Shown here: positions 1 through 4,327 of the stretch, one piece after another | Layout of the letters: every line of letters begins with the position of its first letter | Numbering within the stretch: the first letter of the stretch is position 1 | Assembly: GCA_019236485.1 (NCBI GenBank) | Contig: JAFAIY010000488.1 | Location: 1-5,982 of the forward strand | Origin: Comamonas sp. | GTDB lineage: Bacteria > Pseudomonadota > Gammaproteobacteria > Burkholderiales > Burkholderiaceae_C | Direction of reading: 5' to 3' | Length of the DNA: 5,982 nucleotides | Notes under the pieces: generated by a model | Databases searched by the model: none | Told to the model about the DNA's origin: nothing | What the model saw: the letters and a program-made list of their open reading frames with translations, nothing else | Made by a program: the position numbers and the translations under genes

Positions 1-139
<139 letters not shown>

Positions 140-140
140 G

Positions 141-169
141 AAAAAGCGCTCCTGGAGAGCGCTTTTTTT
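141..169 (+). terminator. Rho-independent terminator of glmS, possibly bidirectional
   Basis: The stem GCGCTC (146-151) pairs perfectly with GAGCGC (157-162) around a 5-nt CTGGA loop and is followed by seven T residues (163-169). Five A residues (141-145) precede the stem and can extend the pairing with the T tract to 11 bp. Because both an A tract and a T tract flank the stem, it could also stop transcripts arriving from the convergent minus-strand regulator gene, whose stop codon is at 216-218. The first A of the tract lies one base after the glmS stop codon. Confidence 0.93.
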
Positions 170-215
170 ATGCCGCAGACGGCTGCTGGAGAGGTCCAGC
201 GACGGCCTCGAGGTC

Positions 216-893
216 TCAGACCAGCTTGTGCCCGCTTTCCGCGAGCTTGCGCGCATAGGCGCCGAGGATGAGCCGCTCGGAATGCACCAGATAGTCATGC
301 AGCTCCTTGGCGGCATCGGCGGGCTTGCCGTCCTCAAAGGTCTGCAGAATGTGCTGGTTCATCTCCACATAGGGGGCGTGCAGAAAATGCGGGTCGCGCA
401 GCAGGCCGAAGGCCAGGCGCAGCTCGGCCAGCAGATGGGAGAACATCTCATTGAGCCGTTCGCTGTCGGCCAGCGCCACCACGGCCTTGTGGAATGCCAT
501 GTTCGCGGTGCCGACCTCGGCCCAGTTCTCGACCGCGGCCTGCTGCCTGGCCGTCTCCACGGCTTCGCGCATCCAGGCGCGCGCCGGGTGCATGGGGTAG
601 GCCTGGGCCAGGGCCTGGCATTCGATCATGCGGCGCACGCGGTAGATGTCGATGATGGAAGCCATGCTGGGCACGGCCACGGACACGCCCTTGTTGGGCT
701 CGTGCACCAGCAACCCTTCCTTGGTCAGCACACGGAATACCTCGCGCAAGGTGTTGCGCGAGATGGTCAATGCCTCGCTGAGCGCGGCTTCGGACAGGCG
801 CTGGCCCGGAGCGAATTCGCCATGCACCAGCTTGCTGCGGATTTCATCGGCGATGCGCTCGGTCAGGTTCTGCGGGTCTGTAGCGGCTTTCAT
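216..893 (-). CDS. GntR-family transcriptional regulator, FCD/FadR subfamily
   Basis: This is a 225-residue regulator, the usual size for the FadR group. Residues about 8-72 form a winged helix: LTERIADEIRSKLVHGEF, then PGQRLSEAALSEAL, then the recognition-helix region SRNTLREVFRVLTKEGLL and the wing HEPNKGVSVA. Residues about 78-212 form an all-helical FCD ligand-binding domain. D82 (IIDIYRVRR), H135 (AFHKAV), H181 (NQHILQ) and H199 (ELHDYL) sit where FCD proteins bind a metal ion that coordinates carboxylate ligands. The frame stays open upstream to 962, but I prefer the ATG at 893 because GGAG lies 4 nt before it and the domain starts soon after. It is transcribed divergently from the oxoproline genes, so it is probably their local regulator, and the ligand may be 5-oxoproline or a related carboxylate (inference). 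Whether it represses or activates cannot be read from the sequence. Confidence 0.95.
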   Translation of the reverse strand: MKAATDPQNLTERIADEIRSKLVHGEFAPGQRLSEAALSEALTISRNTLREVFRVLTKEGLLVHEPNKGVSVAVPSMASIIDIYRVRRMIECQALAQAYPMHPARAWMREAVETARQQAAVENWAEVGTANMAFHKAVVALADSERLNEMFSHLLAELRLAFGLLRDPHFLHAPYVEMNQHILQTFEDGKPADAAKELHDYLVHSERLILGAYARKLAESGHKLV

Positions 894-897
894 AGGT

Positions 898-901
898 CTC
901 C
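898..901 (-). promoter_or_regulatory. Ribosome binding site that decides the regulator start
   Basis: On the minus strand GGAG, followed by ACCT, precedes the ATG at 893-891. The upstream in-frame ATGs at 911 and 962 would add 6 or 23 residues of non-conserved sequence ahead of the winged helix. This site therefore supports the shorter 225-residue protein. Confidence 0.6.
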
Positions 902-1006
902 ATCTCGCCATCGATCTGTGGACTCGAGTGTAACGACTGGCTTGTTGAGCGGACACGGCCATGAAATCTGGGGAAACCTAGGGTTTGTTCTATTTGTAAA
1001 TGTCTA

Positions 1007-1017
1007 TTGTTCTGCAA
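1007..1017. promoter_or_regulatory. Degenerate second operator-like site
   Basis: TTGTTCTGCAA differs from the site at 1050-1060 (TTGTTCAACAA) at only two positions, 1013 and 1014. It fits the FadR-type pattern TNGTNNNACNA except for G in place of A at 1014. Its centre is 43 bp from the centre of the perfect site, about four helical turns, so two regulator dimers could bind the same DNA face. A further TTGTTC half-site at 985-990 lies 22 bp to its left. Confidence 0.4.
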
Positions 1018-1048
1018 AAAATCTTATTTGTGCAGTCATCTTTGTTTG

Positions 1049-1061
1049 ATTGTTCAACAAT
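1049..1061. promoter_or_regulatory. Probable operator of the divergent FCD/GntR regulator
   Basis: ATTGTTCAACAAT is a perfect inverted repeat with 6-bp arms around one central base. Its core TTGTTCAACAA (1050-1060) fits the published FadR-subfamily consensus TNGTNNNACNA exactly. It lies in the AT-rich island between a FadR-type regulator gene and the operon that regulator faces, which is where an autoregulated local operator is expected. The symmetry is seen directly; the assignment to this regulator is inference from family knowledge and position. Confidence 0.68.
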
Positions 1062-1092
1062 TTGGATGGTGTGCAAATTCCCTACGAGAAAC

Positions 1093-1152
1093 ATGTCGCT
1101 CATCCGAAAGAAGGCGGGCGGGTTTGGCGCGATGCTGTTCCTGCCTTGGTAG
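1093..1152 (+). CDS. Possible 19-residue leader ORF upstream of DUF969
   Basis: ATG at 1093 opens a 19-codon frame ending in TAG (1150-1152), 45 nt before the DUF969 start. The peptide would be MSLIRKKAGGFGAMLFLPW: a basic start followed by a hydrophobic end finishing in Pro-Trp. Only a weak purine-rich GAGAA (1086-1090) precedes the ATG. A frame this short is expected by chance in GC-rich DNA. I record it because its stop codon falls inside the bulge of the hairpin at 1144-1182, a layout that would let a translating ribosome alter the structure next to the DUF969 ribosome binding site. I recognise no homologue. Confidence 0.15.
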   Translation: MSLIRKKAGGFGAMLFLPW

Positions 1153-1182
1153 CTCCCGAAGCCGCAAGGCCACGGGGCAAGG
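1144..1182 (+). other. Candidate leader RNA hairpin with GNRA tetraloop
   Basis: CCTTG (1144-1148) pairs with CAAGG (1178-1182). After a one-sided 5-nt bulge (1149-1153), TCCCG (1154-1158) pairs with CGGGG (1173-1177), one pair being T-G. A 2x2 internal loop follows, then GCC/GGC (1161-1163 with 1168-1170) closes a GCAA tetraloop. That gives 13 pairs. The stem ends 5 nt before the Shine-Dalgarno GGAGG of the DUF969 gene. There is no T tract after it, so it is not a terminator. It could influence translation initiation or RNA stability, or be a chance fold in GC-rich sequence. Confidence 0.3.
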
Positions 1183-1187
1183 TTTCT

Positions 1188-1192
1188 GGAGG
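1188..1192 (+). promoter_or_regulatory. Strong ribosome binding site of the DUF969 gene
   Basis: GGAGG sits 5 nt before the ATG at 1198. It is close to a perfect anti-16S match, fixes the start of the first gene of the operon, and suggests efficient translation once transcribed. Confidence 0.85.
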
Positions 1193-1197
1193 TCTAC

Positions 1198-1917
1198 ATG
1201 CCTGCTGACATCAATTTGTGGCCGCTGATCGGCGTGCTCATCATCATTGCCGGCTTCGCGCTGCGCTTCAATCCCATGCTGGTGGTGATCATCACCGCCA
1301 TAGGCACGGCGCTGGCCGCCGGTTTCCCCATAGACAAGGTGCTGGCCACGATTGGCGCGGGCTTCGTCAAGACGCGCAATCTGCCGCTGATCATCCTACT
1401 GCCGCTGACCGTGATCGGCCTGCTTGAGCGCCACGGCCTGCGCCAGCATGCGCAGAACTGGATCAGCTCCATCAAGTCGGCCACCGCCGGCCGTCTGCTC
1501 ATCGTCTATCTGGGCGCGCGCCAACTCACTGCGGCCGTGGGCCTGACCAGCCTGGGCGGCCATCCGCAGATGGTGCGCCCGCTGCTGGCCCCCATGGCCG
1601 AAGGCGCGACCGAAGCGCGCCATGGCAAGCTCTCGCAGAAGGTGCGCGAGAAGCTGCGCGCCTTCTCCGCAGCCACGGACAACGTGGGCCTGTTCTTTGG
1701 TGAGGACATCTTCGTGGCCTTTGGCGCCATCGTGCTGATGACCACCTTCCTCAAGGAGGCCGGCATCGAGGTCGAGCCCATCCATGTGGCGCTGTGGGGC
1801 ATTCCGACGGCCATCAGCGCGTTCGTGATCCATGCCTTCCGCCTGCGCCGCCTGGACAGGACGCTGGCCAAGGAAATCGCTGAAGAAAAACAGGAAGCCA
1901 AGGGAGAGCGAGCATGA
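1198..1917 (+). CDS. DUF969 family inner-membrane protein, putative transporter half
   Basis: This is a 239-residue polytopic membrane protein recognised as DUF969. Hydrophobic segments lie at about residues 7-23, 27-43, 61-76, 99-117, 163-185 and 196-213. The family-typical stretch GGHPQMVRPLLAPMAEGA (120-137) follows the fourth segment and resembles the polar loop motifs of secondary transporters; R127 and the prolines stand out. The tail (214-239) is strongly charged and probably cytoplasmic. It is the first gene of the operon and overlaps the DUF979 gene by 4 bp (ATGA), so the two are likely translated in a coupled way and act together. DUF969 and DUF979 genes are commonly found side by side with pcp and 5-oxoprolinase genes. 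That makes uptake or export of 5-oxoproline or pyroglutamyl peptides the best guess, but the substrate is not shown by the sequence. Confidence 0.94.
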   Translation: MPADINLWPLIGVLIIIAGFALRFNPMLVVIITAIGTALAAGFPIDKVLATIGAGFVKTRNLPLIILLPLTVIGLLERHGLRQHAQNWISSIKSATAGRLLIVYLGARQLTAAVGLTSLGGHPQMVRPLLAPMAEGATEARHGKLSQKVREKLRAFSAATDNVGLFFGEDIFVAFGAIVLMTTFLKEAGIEVEPIHVALWGIPTAISAFVIHAFRLRRLDRTLAKEIAEEKQEAKGERA

Positions 1918-2867
1918 TCATCCCCATCCAATATCTGTACTACCTGGTCGGCGTGGTGCTGGCCATCACGGCCGTGATGACGCTGCGCGACACCAGCAAC
2001 CCGCGCCGCTATACGGCAGGCCTGTTCTGGGGACTGTATGCGCTCGTGTTCCTGGTCGGCGATCAACTGCCGCCCGTGTGGGTGGGCGCCGTGGCCGTGA
2101 TCATGGCCGTGATCGCCGGCTTTGGCGGCGTGCTGGGCGGCAAGCACCAGCCGCGCACCGATGCCCAGTACCTGGAAAGCGCCAAGCGCCTGGGCAACAA
2201 GCTGTTCGTGCCCGCGCTGGCCATCCCCCTGATCACCATGATCGGCACGCTGTCGGCCAAATACCTGGTGTTCGGCGGCACACCGCTGCTGGACCCCAAG
2301 AACACCACGCTGGTGAGCCTGGGCGTGGGCTGCGTGATCGCGCTGGCCCTGGCCTGCACGCTGACCCGCGAGACGCCCATGCAGGGCCTGCGTGAATCGC
2401 ACCGCCTCACCGATGCTCTGGGCTGGGCCCTGGTGCTGCCGCAGATGCTGGGCATGCTGGGTCTGGTGTTCTCCGACGCCGGCGTGGGCAAGGCCGTGGC
2501 CTATGTGACCACCACCTATATCAATATGGACATCCGCTTCGTGGCCGTGGCCGTGTACGTGGTCGGCATGGCGCTGTTCACCATCATCATGGGCAATGGC
2601 TTTGCGGCCTTCCCGGTGATGACGGGCGGCGTGGGCGTGCCGGTGCTGGTGGGCGTGTATCACGGCGACCCGGCCGTGATGGCCGCGGTGGGCATGCTCT
2701 CTGGCTATTGCGGCACCCTGTTGACACCCATGGCCGCCAACTTCAATCTGGTGCCTGCGGCACTGCTGGAGATCGACAGGAATGCCGTGATCCGTGCGCA
2801 GGTTCCCACGGCCATCACGCTGCTGATCGTCAATGTGTTTCTGCTCAACTTCCTGATGTTCCGTTGA
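1914..2867 (+). CDS. DUF979 family inner-membrane protein, putative transporter half
   Basis: This 317-residue, very hydrophobic protein is recognised as DUF979, with about ten possible membrane segments: roughly residues 6-23, 35-50, 54-75, 97-119, 132-150, 166-186, 208-226, 235-249, 253-272 and 298-316. Two conserved-looking stretches stand out. [18 protein letters not shown] (226-243) and [18 protein letters not shown] (262-279) are rich in Gly, Pro, Asn and small residues, like the broken helices or re-entrant loops that bind substrate in secondary transporters. The start ATG overlaps the DUF969 stop (ATGA, 1914-1917), and GGGAG (1902-1906) sits 7 nt upstream. The protein most likely forms one permease with DUF969. 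The substrate is inferred from the neighbours pcp and pxpA/pxpBC as 5-oxoproline or a pyroglutamyl peptide. No signal peptide or ATPase motif is seen, so ion-coupled transport is more likely than ABC transport. Confidence 0.94.
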   Translation: MIIPIQYLYYLVGVVLAITAVMTLRDTSNPRRYTAGLFWGLYALVFLVGDQLPPVWVGAVAVIMAVIAGFGGVLGGKHQPRTDAQYLESAKRLGNKLFVPALAIPLITMIGTLSAKYLVFGGTPLLDPKNTTLVSLGVGCVIALALACTLTRETPMQGLRESHRLTDALGWALVLPQMLGMLGLVFSDAGVGKAVAYVTTTYINMDIRFVAVAVYVVGMALFTIIMGNGFAAFPVMTGGVGVPVLVGVYHGDPAVMAAVGMLSGYCGTLLTPMAANFNLVPAALLEIDRNAVIRAQVPTAITLLIVNVFLLNFLMFR

Positions 2868-2883
2868 TCTTGTGAAGACTGCC

Positions 2884-3549
2884 ATGACCGATACCGCCGC
2901 CACCCGCATTCTGCTCACCGGCTTCGAGCCTTTTGACAAGGACAGCGTGAACCCTTCGTGGGAAGTGGCGCGCGCGCTGGACGGCGCCGTCATCGCCGGC
3001 GGCGTGGTGCATGCCGTGCAGCTGCCCTGCGTCTTCGGCAGCGCCATGGAGGTGCTGGACGAAGCGCTGGCCGGCCTGCAGCCGACGCTGGTCATCAGCC
3101 TGGGCCTGGCCGGCGGCCGCGCCGAAATCACGCCCGAGCGCGTGGCCATCAATATCGACGACGCGCGCATTCCCGACAACCAGGGCCAGCAGCCCATAGA
3201 CCTGCCCGTGGTCGACAAGGCGCCGGCCGCCTACTTCTCCACGCTGCCGATCAAGGCCATGGTGGCCAATCTGCGTGCGCAGGGCATTCCGGTCGCGGTG
3301 TCCAACACGGCCGGCACTTTCGTCTGCAACCACGTCTTCTACGCGCTCATGCACCGGCTGGCGCGTCGCGCGGCGCCTGGCGTGCGCGGCGGCTTCATTC
3401 ACGTGCCTGCGCTGCCCGAGCAGGCGGCCAGACAGCCTGGCATGCCCAGCATGGCGCTGGCCACCCAGATCGAAGGCATACGCGAAGCGATTCGTACGGC
3501 CTTGACCGTGCACCAGGATCTGCGCGAAACCGCGGGTCAGCTGCATTGA
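2884..3549 (+). CDS. pcp: Pyroglutamyl-peptidase I (pyrrolidone-carboxylate peptidase)
   Basis: This cytoplasmic cysteine peptidase (family C15) removes N-terminal pyroglutamate (5-oxoproline) from peptides. The 221-residue chain is close to the usual length of about 215. The N-terminal [18 protein letters not shown] is typical. The catalytic triad is present: E85 in [14 protein letters not shown]148 in [15 protein letters not shown], and H173 in [11 protein letters not shown], with the surroundings matching the family's Glu and Cys active-site signatures. I start at ATG 2884. A GTG at 2872 in the same frame would add four residues (MKTA), but it has no better ribosome binding site, and the GAAG at 2874-2877 suits the ATG. 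The gene follows DUF979 by 16 bp. Its product, 5-oxoproline, is the substrate of the enzyme encoded by the next two genes, so it feeds the pathway directly. Confidence 0.97.
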   Translation: MTDTAATRILLTGFEPFDKDSVNPSWEVARALDGAVIAGGVVHAVQLPCVFGSAMEVLDEALAGLQPTLVISLGLAGGRAEITPERVAINIDDARIPDNQGQQPIDLPVVDKAPAAYFSTLPIKAMVANLRAQGIPVAVSNTAGTFVCNHVFYALMHRLARRAAPGVRGGFIHVPALPEQAARQPGMPSMALATQIEGIREAIRTALTVHQDLRETAGQLH

Positions 3550-3556
3550 GTGCAGC

Positions 3557-3562
3557 AAGGAG
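3557..3562 (+). promoter_or_regulatory. Ribosome binding site that decides the pxpA start
   Basis: AAGGAG lies in the 19-bp gap after pcp, 6 nt before ATG 3569. A second in-frame ATG at 3575 is 12 nt away from it, so this site supports the first ATG. It is among the best ribosome binding sites in the operon. Confidence 0.8.
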
Positions 3563-3568
3563 AGAGTT

Positions 3569-4327
3569 ATGAAAATGGATTTGAACAGCGACCTCGGCGA
3601 AAGCTTTGGCGCCTGGACCATGGGCGACGACGCCGCCATGCTGGACATCGTCAGCAGCGCCAATGTGGCCTGCGGCTTCCATGCCGGCGATGCGGCCGGC
3701 ATTCTGGCCACGCTCAAGGCCGCCCAGGCGCGCGACGTGGTCGTCGGCGCCCATGTGGCCTACCGCGATCTCGCGGGCTTCGGCCGTCGCAACATGGATG
3801 TGGCCAGCAGCGATCTGGTGGCCGACGTGATCTACCAGATCGGTGCGCTGCAGGGCCTGGCCCGCGCGGCCGGCACGGCGGTGAAATACGTCAAGCCCCA
3901 TGGCGCGCTCTACAACACCATTGCCCAGGACAAGCGCCAGGCCACCGATGTGATCAACGCCATCAAGGCCATCGATCCCTCGCTGGTGCTGATGGCCCTG
4001 GCCGGCTCGCCACTCATCTCCTGGGCGCGCGACGCGGGCCTGAGCGTGGTGGCCGAGGCCTTTGCCGACCGCGGCTACACGCCTCAGGGCGCCCTGGTCT
4101 CGCGCCGCGAAAAAGGCGCCGTGCTGCACGATGAAAAGCTGATTGCCGAACGCATGCTGACCCTGGTGCGCGACGGCGTGATCGAGGCCGTGGACGGCAG
4201 CCTGGTGCGCGTGGAGGCCGACTCCATCTGCGTGCACGGCGACAGCCCCTGCGCCGTGGCGATCGCGCGCCAACTGCGCCAGCGCTTCGAGCAGGAAGGC
4301 GTGAACATCGCCTCGTTTGCTGGATGA
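3569..4327 (+). CDS. pxpA: 5-oxoprolinase subunit PxpA (LamB/YcsF family)
   Basis: This is a 252-residue cytoplasmic protein of the LamB/YcsF family. With PxpB and PxpC it forms the ATP-dependent 5-oxoprolinase that opens 5-oxo-L-proline to L-glutamate. Family motifs appear in order: [13 protein letters not shown] (4-16), [11 protein letters not shown] (31-41), [15 protein letters not shown] (60-74), VKPHGALYN (108-116), AEAFADRGY (162-170) and ICVHGDSP (220-227). The conserved Asp and His residues D8, H38, H62, H111 and H223 are all present, so the subunit looks intact. Length is standard (about 245-255). The third motif reads HVAYRDL rather than the HPSYPD type that I recall from Bacillus and enterobacterial members. 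The stop codon overlaps the ATG of the fusion gene (ATGA, 4324-4327), consistent with coupled synthesis of subunits of one complex. Confidence 0.97.
   Translation: MKMDLNSDLGESFGAWTMGDDAAMLDIVSSANVACGFHAGDAAGILATLKAAQARDVVVGAHVAYRDLAGFGRRNMDVASSDLVADVIYQIGALQGLARAAGTAVKYVKPHGALYNTIAQDKRQATDVINAIKAIDPSLVLMALAGSPLISWARDAGLSVVAEAFADRGYTPQGALVSRREKGAVLHDEKLIAERMLTLVRDGVIEAVDGSLVRVEADSICVHGDSPCAVAIARQLRQRFEQEGVNIASFAG

Larger units (their letters stand above)
894..1197. promoter_or_regulatory. Divergent intergenic control region with AT-rich island
   Basis: These 304 bp separate the start of the regulator gene from the start of the DUF969 gene, so promoters for both directions should lie here. 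The stretch 981-1080 has 32 G/C in 100 bases by hand count, in striking contrast to the GC-rich genes on either side. TTGTTC occurs three times, at 985-990, 1007-1012 and 1050-1055; the last is half of a perfect inverted repeat. I found no -35/-10 pair close enough to the sigma-70 consensus on either strand to name a promoter. The right part (1081-1197) is GC-rich again and would be 5' untranslated leader if transcription starts in the island. Confidence 0.8.

Noticed and set aside
228..1049. A 273-codon plus-strand frame opposite the GntR regulator
   Set aside because: It is the complement of a clear winged-helix/FCD gene, has a Gly/His/Gln-rich composition and runs into the AT-rich control region without any domain.
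981..1080. Sigma-70 promoters in the AT-rich island (TTGTTC, TTGTAA or TTGCAG as -35 elements)
   Set aside because: No combination with a 16-18 bp spacer gave a -10 with a good match on either strand, so I did not assign a promoter although one must lie nearby.
2872..2883. GTG at 2872 as the start of pcp
   Set aside because: It adds only MKTA before the ATG at 2884 and has no convincing ribosome binding site. Family length and the start of the conserved N-terminus fit the ATG. It cannot be fully excluded.
1506..3218. A 570-codon open frame on the minus strand opposite DUF969, DUF979 and pcp
   Set aside because: It is antisense to three genes with clear family motifs. Its translation is low-complexity His/Gln/Arg-rich sequence, typical of the complement of GC-rich coding DNA.
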